From: Aquatica leii
Taxonomy: Eukaryota; Arthropoda; Insecta; Coleoptera; Lampyridae
NCBI GenBank assembly: GCA_035610365.1
Contig: CM069438.1
Coordinates: forward strand, 48,108,837 to 48,172,836
Direction of reading: 5' to 3'
Length of the DNA stretch: 64,000 nucleotides
Under the pieces are notes generated by a model. It was not told the origin of the DNA and did not search any database. It saw nothing but the letters and a program-made list of their open reading frames with translations. This document shows, piece by piece, positions 10,540-23,260 of this stretch. The position numbers and the translations under genes are program-made. The stretch's first letter is position 1, and every line of letters starts with the position of its first letter.

Positions 10540-13500
10540 GCGTGTCTTGGTGTTATGCCCAAATGCTAGTCTCGACTTTAGTAAATAACGGAATAAAACT
10601 TACTTAGGATTAATAAGAGTTGAGACTCATTATCATTCCCTACGATCTGAGTACAACAAAATGTCATAATTGGAATATGGAATATCGTATTTGTAAGTGT
10701 ATATACACTATTTATAAAAGAAAATTTTTGGTATTATGCCCAAATGCTTTACTTGGCTTTAGTAAACCACACTAAAACTGATTTTGTTTTACTTAGGTTT
10801 ACTGAGAATTGATGCTCATTACATCATCTACAATCTGAGTATTAATCAAAATGTCACAATCGGATATTTTTATTTTGAAACTACACCCAAGCAAACGCTA
10901 CAATAGTAAAATAAAATAATTTGGGCGTTAATTAGTTACATCCATGGGTTTTATAAATATTTTAAATACAACTTTCTTAAAGAAAACAAAAAAAATATTG
11001 TAATTGTATATGATCCGTAAAGATACTTTGCGTGACACTTTTTGTAAGAGAAAATCTTGGTATTATGCCCAAATGCATGACTTGACTTTAATGAATGACG
11101 GAATAAAACTAATTTTGTTTTAGCTAGGTTGAATGAGAGTTGATGATTACATAATCTACAATCTGAGTATTAATCAAAATGTCACAATCGGATTTTTTTT
11201 ATTTTGAAACTACACCTAAGCAAACGCTACAATAGCAAAATAAAGTGATTTCGGCGTTAATGAGTTAAACCAATGGGTTTTATAAATATTTTAAATACAA
11301 CTTCTTTAAAGAAAACAAAAAAATATCGTATTTCTATATCACCCGTAAAGATACTTTGCGTGACACTTTTTGTAAGAGAAAATTTTGGTATAATGCCCAA
11401 ATGCATGACTTGGCTTTAATGATTGACGGAAGAAAACTAATTTTGTTTTAGCTAGGTTTAATGAGAGTTGATGATTACATCATCTACAATCTGAGTATTA
11501 ATCAAAATGTCACAATCGGGATTTTTTTATTTTGAAACTACACCTAAGCAAATGCTACAATAGCAAAATGAAGTGATTTGGGCGTTAGTGAGTTAAACCA
11601 ATAGGTTTTATAAATATTTTAAATACAACTTCTCTAAAGAAAACAAAAAAATATCGTATTTCTATATCACCCGTAAAGATACTTTGCGTGACACTTTTTG
11701 TAAGAGAAAATTTTGGTATTATGCCCAAATGCATGACTTGGCTTTAATGATTGACGGAAGAAAACTAATTTTGTTTTAGCTAGGTTTAATGAGAGTTGAG
11801 GATTACATCATCTACAATCTGAGTATTAATCAAAATGTCACAATCGGATTTTTTTTATTTTGAAACTACACCCAAGCAAACGCTACAATAGTAAAATAAA
11901 ATAATTTGGGCGTTAATGAGTTAAATCGATGGGTTTTATAAATATTTTAAATACAACTTTCTTAAAGAAAAGAAAAAAATATCGTATTTGTATATGATCC
12001 GTAAAGATACTTTGCGTGACACTTTTTTTAAGAGAGAATCTTGGTATTATGCCCAAGTGCATGACTTGACTTTAATGAATCACGGAATAAAATTAATTTT
12101 GTTTTAGTTAGGTTTAACGAGAGTTGATGATTACATCATCTACAATCTGAGTATTAAACAAAATGTCACAATCGGATTTTTTTTTTAATTTTGAAACTAC
12201 ACCTAAGAATTCGCTACAATAATAAAATAAAGTAATTTTGGCGTCAATTAGCTGAACCGATAGGTTTTATAAATATTTTAAATACAACTTTCTTAAACAA
12301 AACAAAAAAAATATAATAATTGTATATCATCCGTAAAGATACTTTGCGTGACACTTTTTTTAAGAGAAATTCTTGGTATTATGCCCAAGTGCATGACTTG
12401 ACTTCAATGATAAACAGAATAAAACTGAATTTGTTTTAGCTAGGTTTAATGAGAGTTGATGATTACATCATCTACAATCTGAGTATTAATTAAAATGTCA
12501 CAATCGGATTTTTTTTTATTTTGAAATTAAATCTAAGAATTCGCTACAATAATAAAATAAAGTAATTTTTGCATTAATTAGTTGAACCGATAGGTTTTAT
12601 AATTATTTTAAAAACAACTTTCTTAATGAAAACAAAAAAATATGGTATTTGTATATCATTCGTAAAGATACTTTGCGTGACACTTTGTGTAAGAGAAAAT
12701 CTTGGTATTATGCCCAAATGCATGACTTGACTTTAATGAATGACGGAATAAAACTAATTTTGTTTTAGTTAGGTTTAATGAGAGTTGATGATTACATCAT
12801 CTACAATCTGAGTATTAATCAAAATGTCACAATCGGGATTTTTTTATTTTGAAACTACACCTAAGCAAATGCTACAATAGCAAAATGAAGTGATTTGGGC
12901 GTTAGTGAGTTAAACCAATAGGTTTTATAAATATTTTAAATACAACTTCTCTAAAGAAAACAAAAAAATATCGTATTTCTATATCACCCGTAAAGATACT
13001 TTGCGTGACACTTTTTGTAAGAGAAAATTTTGGTATTATGCCCAAATGCATAACTTGGCTTTAATGATTGACGGAAGAAAACTAATTTTGTTTTAGCTAG
13101 GTTTAATAAGAGTTGATGCTCATTACATCATCTACAATCTGAGTATTAATCAAAATATCACAAACGGATTTTTGTTTTTATTTTGAAACTACACCCAAGC
13201 AAAGGCCACAATAGTAAAATAAAGTAATCTGGAGGGTTAATTAGTCAAATCGATGAATTTTATAAATATTTTAAATACAACTTTCTTAAAGAAAACAAAA
13301 AATATCGTATTTGTATATCATCCGTAAAGATACTTTGCGTGACACTTTTTTTAAGAGAGAATCTTGGTATTATGCCCAAATGCATGAAATGACTTTAATG
13401 AATCACGGAATAAAATTAATTTTGTTTTAGTTAGGTTTAATGAGAGTTTATGATTACATCATCTACAATCTGAGTATTAAACAAAATGTCACAATCGGAT

Positions 13501-16500
13501 TTTTTTTTAATTTTGAAACTACACCTAAGAATTCGCTACAATAATAAAATAAAGTAATTTTGGCGTTAATTAGTTGAACCGATAGGTTTTATAAATATGT
13601 TAAATACAACTTCCTTAAAGAAAACAAACAAAAATATCGTATTTGTATATCATCCGTAAAGATACTTTGCGCGATACTTTTTTTAAAAGAAAATTTTGGT
13701 ATTAAGCCCAAATGCATGACTTGACTTCAATGATAAACAGAATAAAACTGAATTTGTTTTAGCTAGGTTTAATGAGAGTTGATGATTACATCATCTACAA
13801 TCTGAGTATTAATTAAAATGTCACAATCGGATTTTTTTTTATTTTGAAATTACACCTAAGAATTCGCTACAATAATAAAATAAAGTAATTTTTGCATTAA
13901 TTAGTTGAACCGATAGGTTTTATAAATATTTTAAAAACAACTTTCTTAATGAAAACAAAAAAATATGGTATTTGTATATCATTCGTAAAGATACTTTGCG
14001 TGACACTTTGTGTAAGAGAAAATCTTGGTATTATGCCCAAATGCATGACTTGACTTTAATGAATGACGGAATAAAACTAATTTTGTTTTAGTTAGGTTTA
14101 ATGAGAGTTGATGATTACATCATCTACAATCTGAGTATTAATCAAAATGTCACAATCGGGATTTTTTTATTTTGAAACTACACCTAAGCAAATGCTACAA
14201 TAGCAAAATGAAGTGATTTGGGCGTTAGTGAGTTAAACCAATAGGTTTTATAAATATTTTAAATACAACTTTCTTAAAGAAAACAAAAAATATCGTATGT
14301 ATTTGTATATCATCCGTAAAGATACTTTGCGTTACACTTTTTTTAAAAGAAAATCTTGGTATTATGCCCAAATGCATAACTTGGGTTTAATGAATGGCGG
14401 AATAAAACTACTTTTGTTTTAGCTACGTTTAATGACAGTTGATGCTCATTACATCATCTACAATCTGAGTATTAACCAAAATGTCACAATCGGCATTTTT
14501 TTTTATTTTGAAACTATACCCAACCAAACGCTACAATAGCAAAATTAATTAATTTGGGCGTTAATTAGTTAAATCGATGGGTTTTATAATTATTTTAAAT
14601 ACAACTTTCTCTAAGAAAACAAAAAAATATCGTATTTGTGTATCATCCGTAAAGATACTTTGCATGACACTTTTTGTAAGAGAAAATCTTGGTATTATGC
14701 CCAAATGCATGACTTGGGTTTAATGAATGACAGAATAAAACTGATTTTGTTTTGGCTAGGTTTAATGATAGTTGATGCTCATTACATCATCTACAATCTG
14801 AGTATTAAACAAAATGTCACAATCAGTTTTTTTTAATTTTGAGACTACACCTAAGCATTCGCTAAAATAGTAAAATAAAGTAATTTAGACGTTAATTAGT
14901 TAAACCGATGGGTCTTATAAATATTTTAAATACAACTTCCTTAAAGAAAACAAAAAAAATATCGTATTTGTATATCATCCGTAAAGATACTTTGCGTGAC
15001 ACTTTTTTTAAGAGAAATTCTTGGTATTTTGCCCAAGTGCATGACTTGACTTCAATGATAAACAGAATAAAACTGAATTTGTTTTAGCTAGGTTTAATGA
15101 GAGTTGATGATTACATCATCTACAATCTGAGTATTAATTAAAATGTCACAATCGGATTTTTTTTTATTTTGAAACTACACCCAAGCAAACGCTACAATAG
15201 TAAAATAAAATAATTTGGGCGTTAATGAGTTAAATCGGTAGGTTTTATAAATATTTTAAAAACAACTTTCTTAATGAAAACAAAAAAATATCGTATTTCT
15301 ATATCACCCGTAAAGATACTTTGCGTGACACTTTTTGTAAGAGAAAATTTTGGTATTATGCCCAAATGCATGACTTGGCTTTAATGAATGACGAAAGAAA
15401 ACTAATTTTGTTTTAGCTAGGTTTAATGAGAGTTGATGATTACATCATCTACAATCTGAGTATTAATCAAAATGTCACAATCGGATTTTTTTTTATTTTG
15501 AAATTACACCCAAGCAAACGCTACAATAGTAAAATAAAATAATTTGGGCGTAAATGAGTTAAATCGATGGGTTTTATAAATATTTTAAATACAACTTCCT
15601 TAAAGAAAACAAACAAAAATATCGTAATTGTATACGATCCGTAAAGATACTTTGCGTGACACTTTTTTTAAAAGAAAATCTTGGTATTATGCCCAAATGT
15701 ATGACTTGACTTTAATGAATGACGGAATAAAACTAATTTTGTTTTAGTTAGGTTTAATGAGAATTGATGAGAACATCATCTACAATCTGAGTATTAAACA
15801 AAATGTCACAATCGGATTTTTTTTATTTTGAAACTACATCTAAGCAAACGCTACAATAGCAAAATGAACTGATTTGGGCGTTAGTGAGTTAAACCAATAG
15901 ATTTTATAAATATTTTAAATATAACTTCTTTAAAGAAAACAAAAAAAAATATCCCATTTGTACATCACCCGTAAAGATACTTAGCGTGATACTTTTTTTA
16001 AGAAAAAATCTTGGTATTATGCACAAATGCATGACTTGACTTTAATGAATGACAAAATTAAACAAATTTTGTTTTAGCTAGGTTTAATGAGACTTGATGA
16101 TTACATCATCTACAATCTAAGCAGTAATCAAAATGTCACAATCCGAATTTTTTTTTTGATTTTGAAACTGCACCTAAGTAAACGCTACAATTGCAAAATA
16201 AAGTGATTTGGGCGTTAGTGATTTAAACCAATGGGTTTTATAAATATTTTAAATACAACTTTTTTAAAGAAAACAAAAAAAATATCGTATTTGTATATCA
16301 TCCGTAAAGATACTTTGCGTGGCACTGTTTTTAATAGAAAATTTTGGTATTATGTCTTAATACATGACTTGACTTTAATGAATAACAAAAACTGATTTAG
16401 TTTTAGCTAGGTTTCATGAGAGTTGATTCTCATTAAATCATCTACAATCTGAGTATTAATCAAAATGTCACAATCGGATTTTTTTTTATTTTGAAACTAC

Positions 16501-18405
16501 ACCCAAGCAAACGCTACAATAGTAAAATAAAATAATTTAGGCGTTAATTAGTTAAACCGATGGGTTTTATAAATATTTTAAATACAACTTCCTTAAAGAA
16601 AACAAACAAAAATATCGTAATTGTATACGATCCGTAAAGATACCTTGCGTGACACTTATTTTAAGAGAAAATTTTGGTATTATGCCCAAATGCATGACTT
16701 GACTTTAATGAATGACGGAATACAACTAATTAATCACTAATTTTAGTTAGGTTTATTGAGAGTCAATGATTACATCATCTACAATCTGAGTATTAAACAA
16801 AATGTCACAATTGGATTTTTTTTATTTTGAAACTACACCTAAGCATTCGCTACAATATTAAAATAAAGTCATTTGGTCGTTAATTAGTTAAACCGATGGG
16901 TTTTATAAATATTTTAAATAGAACTTCCTTAAAGAAAACAAACAAAAATATCGTAACTGTATATGATCCGTAAAGATACTTTGCGTGACACTTTTTTTAA
17001 GAGAAATTCTTGGTATTATGCCCAAATGCATGACTTGACTTTATTAAATAACAGAATAAAATTGATTTTGTTTTAGCTAGGTTTAATGAAAGTTGATGCT
17101 CATTACATCATCTAGAATCTAAGTATTAATCATAATGTCACAATCGGATTTTTTTTAAATTTTGAAACTACACCTAAGCAAACGCTACAATAGCAAAATA
17201 AAGTGATTTGGGCGTAAGTGAGTCAAACCAATGGGTTTTATAAATATTTTAAATACAACTTCTTTGAAGAAAACAAAAAAAAATCGTATTTGTCTATCAC
17301 CCGTAAAGATACTTTGCGTGACACTTTTTGTAAGAGAAAATCTTGGTATTATGCCCAAATGCATGACTTGACTTTAATGAATGACGGATTAAAACTAATT
17401 TTGTTTTAGCTAGGTTTAATGAGAGTTGATGATTACATCATCTACAATCTGAGTATTAATCAAAATGTCACAATCGGATTTTTTTTTGTTTTTATAACTA
17501 CACCCAAGCAAACGCTACAATCGTAAAAAAAAAATGGGCGTTAATGAGTTAAATCGATGGGCTTTATAAATATTTTAAATACCACTTTCTTACAGAAAAC
17601 AAAAAAAAATCGTATTTATATATCACTCGTAAAGATACTTTGCGTGATACTTCTTTTTAAGAGAAAATCTTGGTTTTATGCCCAAATGCATGACATGACC
17701 TTAATAAATAACAGAATAAAACTGATTTTGTTTTAACTAGGTTTAATGACGGTTGAAGCTTATGACATCATCTGCAATCTGAGTATTAAACAAAATGTCA
17801 CTATCGGATTTTTTTTTATTTTGAAACTACACCCAAGCAAACGCTACAATAGTAAAAAAAATAATTTGGGCGTTAATTAGTTAAATCGATGGGCGTTATA
17901 AATATTTTAAATACAACTTTCTTAAAGAAAACAAAAAAAATATCGTATTTGTATATCATCCGTAAAGATACTTTGCGCGACACTTTTTCTAAAAGAAAAT
18001 CTTGGTATTATGCCCAAATGCATGACTTGACTTTAATAAATAACAGAGTAAAGTTGATTTTGTTTTAGCTAGGTTTAATGAAAGTTGATGCTCATTACAT
18101 CATCTACAATATGAGTATTAATCAAAATGTCACAATTGGATTTTTTCTGATTTTGAAACTACCCCTAAGCAAACGCTACAATAGCAAAATAAAGTGATTT
18201 GGGCGTTAGTGAGTTAAACCAATGGGTTTTATAAATATTTTAAATACAACTTCCTTAAAGAAAACAAAAAAAATATCGTATTTGTATATCACCCGTAAAG
18301 ATACTTTGCGTGACACTTTTTGTAAGAAAAAATCTTGGTATTATGCCTAAATACATAACTTGACTTTAATGAATAACGGAATAAAACTTATTTTATTTTG
18401 GTTAG
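10540..18405. repeat. Satellite array, ~330-bp monomers (about 24 units)
   Basis: The landmark TTTGCGTGACACTTTTT recurs at 11027, 11355, 11683, 12011, 12343, 12672, 13000, 13333, 13666, 13995, 14326, 14659, 14991, 15320, 15651, 15981, 16314, about 16644, 16980, 17313, 17639, 17972 and 18305, a spacing of 326-336 bp. Units at the left edge (10540-11000) are the most diverged, as expected when unequal exchange homogenises the centre of an array. Each unit contains GATGATTACATCATC, a short inverted repeat. The open frames inside (for example 14636-14836 and 17218-17409) are chance products of the repeat. Confidence 0.95.
11355..14300. repeat. Four-monomer higher-order repeat inside the satellite
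   Basis: Monomers four positions apart are much more alike than neighbours: 11355 with 12672, 11683 with 13000, 12011 with 13333, 12343 with 13666 and 12672 with 13995, an offset of 1317-1323 bp. For example, the rare variant TTCAATGATAAACAGAAT appears in both 12343 and 13666 units, with the same AATTCGC and TTTTTGCATTAATTAG variants downstream. The block covers a little over two copies of a ~1.32-kb unit. Confidence 0.75.
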
Positions 18406-18800
18406 GAGGAGGATGTGAACCCACCAAACCACGCGAATTTGCTTGGTACAAGTTCGCTACAAAAAAGATAGGTAAGAAAAGAAAATGTTTCATTTAGAAA
18501 GAGAAGTCTGGTTAGACTCAGTCGGATGGGCTAGGTAACGGAACATGCTTTGAGAGCACGCGGTTCAGCGAGGCACCTGCCTTTCGGCCTATCCTCGCTT
18601 CTAAGGTATAAAACAATGTAGATAAGGAAAAGGACTAAGACAGTCGTGAAGGAATTTACAGAGGCAGAGTTGGTTTAAGTAGCTAAGGCGAAAAAGAAAC
18701 TGAAATGGTTATTTAACTAAAAATAAATGGTTCTAAAAGTAAAATTCAAGCTGTTAATAAATTAAAAACTAAATACCTATTTTGCCGTGGTTAGAAATTG
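18406..18800. repeat. Dispersed repeat R, copy 1 (inserted in the satellite)
   Basis: The satellite stops after its GGTTAGG and resumes at about 18807 with some 65 bp of monomer missing. The insert is homologous to 32908-33315: both start with a GAGGAGGA-rich head and a C-rich CACC segment, share CAAGTTCGC, GGATGGGCTA and TATCCTCGCTTCT, and end near AACTAAATA. There is no coding sequence. It could be a SINE, a solo LTR or another non-autonomous element; the class is unknown. Confidence 0.7.
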
Positions 18801-18806
18801 GAAAAC

Positions 18807-19155
18807 TTTTTTGATTTTGAAACTACACCGAAGCAAACGCTACAATAATAAAGTAACAAAATTGAAACGTTAATGGGTTAAGCTAAAGTGCTTTATAAGC
18901 ATTTTTACAACTTTCTTTAAAAAAAAAACAAAAAATATGGTCTTTGTTCATCACTATTAAAGGTACTTTGCGTGATACTTTTTATAAGAGAAAATCTTTT
19001 TAATATTCCCAAATGCTTGACTTGACTTTAATAGATAACAGAATAAAACTTTTTTTTTTATTTGGGTTAACTGAGAGTTGATGCTCATTACATGTGTTAA
19101 ACAAAATGTCCCAATTAGAATTTTTTTTTTGATTTTGTAACTACACCGAAGTAAG
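18807..19155. repeat. Diverged edge of the satellite array
   Basis: About one degenerate monomer: TTTTGATTTTGAAACTACACC..., then TACTTTGCGTGATACTTTTTATAAGAGAAAATC at about 18962-18994, and a second start of TTTTGATTTTGTAACTACACC near 19130. It is more diverged than the central units. Confidence 0.8.
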
Positions 19156-20110
19156 CTTTTTTTACTATTATTTTGTTTCTGAGGCTACAGTGTAATCTGA
19201 TGTAACCCAAAATTCGTGTAAAAAAAATAATTGGCAAGGACAACGCCAATACTTTTTAAATTAATTTGATTTTACTATCACTAATATCACTATTTTTTAA
19301 GTAATTTTCATCTACATTTTTTAGTTTTAAATTTATGCAATTTAATCAATTTGGAAATACAACTCTTTATTAATCGAAAACGAAAATCTACTTAAAACTC
19401 TATCTATTGCTACTGGAAACAATTTCTTTCCGAACGCAAATCCTGCTCTGATAGTTACAAATTAAATTTGTCGATGTGAATATTCCTTATTGGACTAGTC
19501 AAGTGCATTACCTGGAAAGAAGCTTATCAAAAGCTAAATGAAATCGTTAAAGCAATGGCCTGGACGGCTCTATACCTAACCTAGCGCTTCCTAACAAGAG
19601 AGCTTAAATTCTTAACCAACATCGATCAACTTATAATCTAACTGATTCCTCTCGACACACAAAAGCTCTTTTTGGAACCTGTGTGTGATAGACGCTGGTA
19701 ATTTTCCGATATGTAGATTAAGTGAGTACTAAAAAAGACATTTCTAGAATTGTCGTTTTCTGGAATCAAATTTATATTCCTTGTTTTCTGAGCTTTAGGA
19801 CATCTGCGTCACCAAAGCCAACGCAATTACCATACGTTAAGGTCAGAATTGGTACAAAAACAAAATAAACTAATTTCAAGCACATTAGCGGCAATTTTTG
19901 TTATATTTATAAGCTTGTAATTGCTGCTTTAAAAAGGATTTTTATGAGCGGTTATTACTCTGATGCATGTTTCCCGTCACAAGTTTTAAAAGTTAAAAAT
20001 ATATACACGAAGTAAAAGATAACCTGACGTTACGCATCAAAGGCGGTCTACAATTTTGCATACATCCGTTCCGAGTGACTATATATATAAAACTCTTTAA
20101 AAAAAAAAAA
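19156..20110. other. No gene recognised (probable intron 3 of the PTK7-like gene)
   Basis: AT-rich. No Ig-like exon, LINE or LTR motif was seen on either strand. By position it is intron downstream of exon 3 of the minus-strand PTK7-like gene. Confidence 0.5.
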
Positions 20111-20123
20111 TCTTAACACTTAC

Positions 20124-20810
20124 ATTGTATATTTAAAGAAGCTGGCGAACTGGTAACGGAAAATCCTTTAAAATCTTGAGCCACACACATAAATTCCCCC
20201 GAATCCTTTTCTTTGTCGACGCGAGTAAAATGCAAATTGGAACCAATCTGGTGCCTTCTAGTCGTATTATCAATTTTCGACCCTAGGAAAAGAAACGTTT
20301 GATCAAATTCTTTTGGATTAGTACTAGATAGTACCATTTAACTCCCAGTAATAACTTATGTCGTTGCTCGGTGTTACTTCGCATGGTAATGTCACTGATT
20401 TTCCTTCGGCGACGTCAACATCCTTTGGAGTTTGCGAAAAGTACAATTCATCTTGAGCGACGCATAATGAAACTGTAAAAGGTTGTTATTTTTAATTAAA
20501 AAAGAACATTTTTAATTTTCTGCGTTCCCTACTGATTATTCCAAGCATGTATAATCAATACAAGCACATTTCTCATGGTCCAATGTACCCGTATGCTTTG
20601 TCTGCAACTGAATGAGCGAAACAATCGCGAATACAAACTTCCCTCACGTTTACATCTACGTTTCGTTACAGCTTTGTTTTAATGATGCCAATTACATGCC
20701 GCGGAAGGCGGCTCAATTTTTTCCGGTTTAAAATTTTTTCCCCAAAGTATTTTTAATTGTTACTTACCATAAATGCCCAAGATGCATATTAAACTTTCGA
20801 ACGTTTTCAT
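20124..20810 (-). CDS. PTK7/off-track-like receptor, 5' exons (signal peptide and first Ig domain)
   Basis: Three exons are read on the minus strand. Exon 1 is 20810-20768, from ATG to donor GTAAGTAA. Exon 2 is 20472-20335, after acceptor TTTTACAG. Exon 3 is 20282-20124, ending at donor GTAAGTG. The exon 2/3 intron is only 52 nt (20334-20283), with TACTAAT and a TTTCTTTTCCTAG acceptor; without it the frame breaks. All junctions are phase 1, as usual for Ig exons. The product starts with a hydrophobic signal peptide (MKTFESLICILGIYV...CVAQD). One Ig domain follows: Cys in VTLPCEV, Trp in YYWELNG, and DSGEFMCVAQD. The stretch RRHQIGSNLHF...VDKEKDSG matches the first Ig domain of PTK7, the catalytically inactive receptor kinase of Wnt/planar polarity signalling. 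Later exons are not in the window or not recognised. Another Ig-superfamily receptor is possible. Confidence 0.75.
20283..20334 (-). other. 52-nt intron of the PTK7-like gene
   Basis: The donor is GTACTA at 20334 and the acceptor CTAG at 20284-20283, with TACTAAT as a plausible branch site. Removing it joins ELN-G to SKIDNTT and gives the expected spacing between the Ig tryptophan and the RR motif. Confidence 0.8.
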
Positions 20811-22070
20811 TTTATAAATTCGATGCTAACATCACACAAAGATAACACCTATAGTCCTATTACGTTAAGTCAACGTGTTTTATATTGAGCATTTTTCATC
20901 TATGAAAATGAATGAACGAATCCTTAACGTACACAAAGCGCGGATTACTGACGGACTGACGTCGAACCGGCATTCCACAAACAAAACCGGCTTTACGAAG
21001 TTCAAACAGAATATGCCGCCGTTATGCGATGATAACCGAATGTCAAAGGTAAAAAAACAAGGTCAAATAGTTTGAGTTAGGCAGCCCACATGACAAAGTG
21101 TTGAAAGATCTAAACGTTTAAAAAAAAATTTTACTACGGCGTTTTTTATATTTTTCTTTGTTATATGTTTTTCTATTGTATGTTTTTTTTTTTGAATTAG
21201 TTACTCTTAACTGTTTTCGGTTTATTGTTTATTTATTTTTTAATTTTTTAATCTTGAACGTGGTTTCCAATGCATTAATGAACATATTTTGGCGCTATTT
21301 CAATTTTGAATGAGTTGGAACTATTCCAAAATAGTTTCTAATGACACGGAATTAGTGTCGTTCATTCTTAAAAAATGTTACAAAAACGTTGCTGTTTAGC
21401 ATCAGTCAGTTTTCAAATAAATTAAAGATTTTTGATTATTTGAAAATTGGCAAAAACTAATTTTTTTGGTAAAATTAGTATAAATGCATTTTGTTAACCG
21501 TTGCTTTTAAACTTTACTGTGTTTCTAGTCACTCTCGTCATTTATTTGGTTCTTTTCGTTTTATTATTATTTAATTGAAACAATTTTTTTCCGAGTACAA
21601 TGTTGTTAGTTAAGACTTTTTGTTTCCTTACCTTTCCACGACGGTTCCAGTTGTATTTGCTTTTAAAATTATCTTACAATTTCATGAGATTTTGGCGTTT
21701 GATGTTCTTTCTAATTTAAAAGCACAATATTCTGAGATATAACAAAAAATATTTTGTAACGGCGTTATTTTTTAAATATTTTGTACATTGTCATTGTCAA
21801 ACGTCTGACTGATAAACCTTTGTTTGATATGCTGCTTTTGAGGGTTCAAAAATTAAGATTATTTGAACATACTATAAATACTTCTCATTACACCTATAAC
21901 TGTTACCAACTTATTAAAATTCCAAGTACTGCATCAATCAAACCTTGTACAATTTTAGCAAAACGTCGGTTTATCATCAGGCTCTATAACATCCACTGTT
22001 AAACATGACCTCTCTCATAAATCTCTAACAAATGTAAAAGTAAAATTATAACGTGAATAGATACCTAGAT
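20811..22070. other. No gene recognised (upstream of the PTK7-like gene)
   Basis: This should hold the promoter and 5' UTR of the minus-strand PTK7-like gene. The start codon context is AAAATGAAA. No convincing TATA box or initiator was recognised, and the rest is AT-rich without motifs. Confidence 0.45.
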
Positions 22071-22073
22071 ATA

Positions 22074-22152
22074 GTGAAACCTCCGAATAGCGGACACTAT
22101 CGGTCCCGGAAATTTTGTCATCTATTCGGAAGTGCCTGCTATTCAAAGGTGG
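22074..22152. repeat. Tigger terminal inverted repeat, left
   Basis: CCTCCGAATAGCGGACA is followed about 30 bp later by an inverted relative (CTATTCGGAAGTGCCTGCTATTCAAAGGTGG). It matches the opposite end at about 27613-27662. Confidence 0.6.
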
Positions 22153-22249
22153 TTATAAAAAAAAGCAAATATATTTATTTAAATCTCTTCATTTATGTAG
22201 TACATACATAAACGTATTGTACACATACAAAACAAACGTTAGATCTTTT

Positions 22250-23045
22250 AAAATGAGAATAGCAAAGGCTTCCACGACCGGAGTCTATACTAAGATAAGA
22301 ATGTCTTCCAGGTTCGGACCGTGTCATTGTTGTTGTAATCGAAGTTGGCAACGTTTTGCCCATTCTGTTTATTGCGAACCCATCCATACGGACAGATACC
22401 TTCATGCTTCGTCTCATCATCATCCTGCACAGAAACGCTCTGTTATTGAATACTTGCTTCATCGCGTTTTTTCCATTTGATAACGTGAGATTCTAAACTC
22501 GAAACTCCGTCATCTTACTAGAACCTTAGTGAACAATGGTTATGTGAAGCCAGATATTCATCGAGTTATTAATCCTCGTCTACATCTACGTACTCGATTA
22601 CCTAAGGATATTTCTACTCCCGAATCTAATTTTTACCCTACATTCACAAGGTTACAGATAAAATAAGGAAACTTCTTTGTAAGAATGGTATCAAACCCAT
22701 TTTTAACTCAACAGGCAAAATCTCTCAGATTCTTCCTTCTCCTAAGAACAAATTTCCTACACTTTCATCTCAAGGTGTATAAAAAATGTTTTGTTCGTGG
22801 TTTAGTCTACATTGGTGAAACCGGTCGTTCCGTCATTACTCACATAATCGTTGTATAAAGAAAAAGCATATTTTTAAGTCTGCGGTTGCTGAACATCATT
22901 TAACTACAGGTCACAAGATAGATTTAAATAACGTTTCGGTGATTGCCAAATCTCCATTTTTTTTAACAGAAAATTACGAGAGAGCATAGATATCATCAAA
23001 TACCCTAATAACTTCAATACTAAGACATTCTTATCTTAGTACAAA
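22250..23045 (+). pseudogene. Penelope-like element fragment, copy D (distinct subfamily)
   Basis: The plus-strand translation gives PIHTDRYLHASSHHHPAQKRS (22379-22440), the fingerprint that follows the RT palm in Penelope-type proteins. Through several frameshifts it then gives a linker, VYIGETGRSVITR (about 22810-22850, the YIG half of GIY-YIG), AVAEHHLTTGHKID and a C-terminal TKTFLS. It is unlike copies A-C in sequence. The last 20 bp of coding (23021-23040) reappear inverted at 22288-22307, so an inverted scrap of the 3' end sits at the 5' side. It lies in the 3' part of the Tigger transposon. Confidence 0.7.
22288..23040. repeat. 20-bp inverted repeat bounding Penelope copy D
   Basis: TACTAAGATAAGAATGTCTT at 22288-22307 is the exact reverse complement of 23021-23040. 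The right copy is the C-terminal coding end of the Penelope fragment. The left copy is an inverted piece of the same end. Confidence 0.75.
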
Positions 23046-23099
23046 CAAATGTTTTTCATGTTAACAGTCGGTCTTGTAAACTTGTGATGAGATTAGATG

Positions 23100-23260
23100 G
23101 AGATTCATTATTTTCATCTGCTTCGTTTTCTTCATCACGTTTGGAATCATCGGTGCTTGAGTTCTGTATAGATATTTCCAGATCATCATCATAAGTGAGG
23201 ATGTCTATTAGTGTAGGCTGATTTTAATATAGAAACAAAATTGCTCAATCAACTACTTTA
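23100..23260 (-). pseudogene. Tigger transposase, C-terminal acidic tail
   Basis: The minus-strand frame reads QPTLIDILTYDDDLEISIQ and then a D/E/N/S-rich run, the typical acidic end of Tigger-type transposases. It is in the right order and strand to be the missing end of the transposase at 26420-27245, displaced by the gene at 23255-26400. Confidence 0.5.

Noticed and set aside
14636..17409. Open frames inside the satellite (14636-14836, 17218-17409)
   Set aside because: They are the same chance frame in two monomers and are closed in most other monomers.
10540..18405. Regularly spaced repeats that could suggest a CRISPR-like array
   Set aside because: The whole 330-bp monomer repeats with no unique spacers, and the context is eukaryotic. 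It is a satellite.
20113..20337. Reading the minus-strand frame from the ATG at 20337 as a separate small Ig protein
   Set aside because: Its first 18 codons are the 52-nt intron. The true exon begins at 20282 and joins the upstream signal-peptide exons in phase.
22193..22462. 89-codon minus-strand frame
   Set aside because: Mostly antisense to Penelope copy D; only its end reflects an inverted scrap of the same element.
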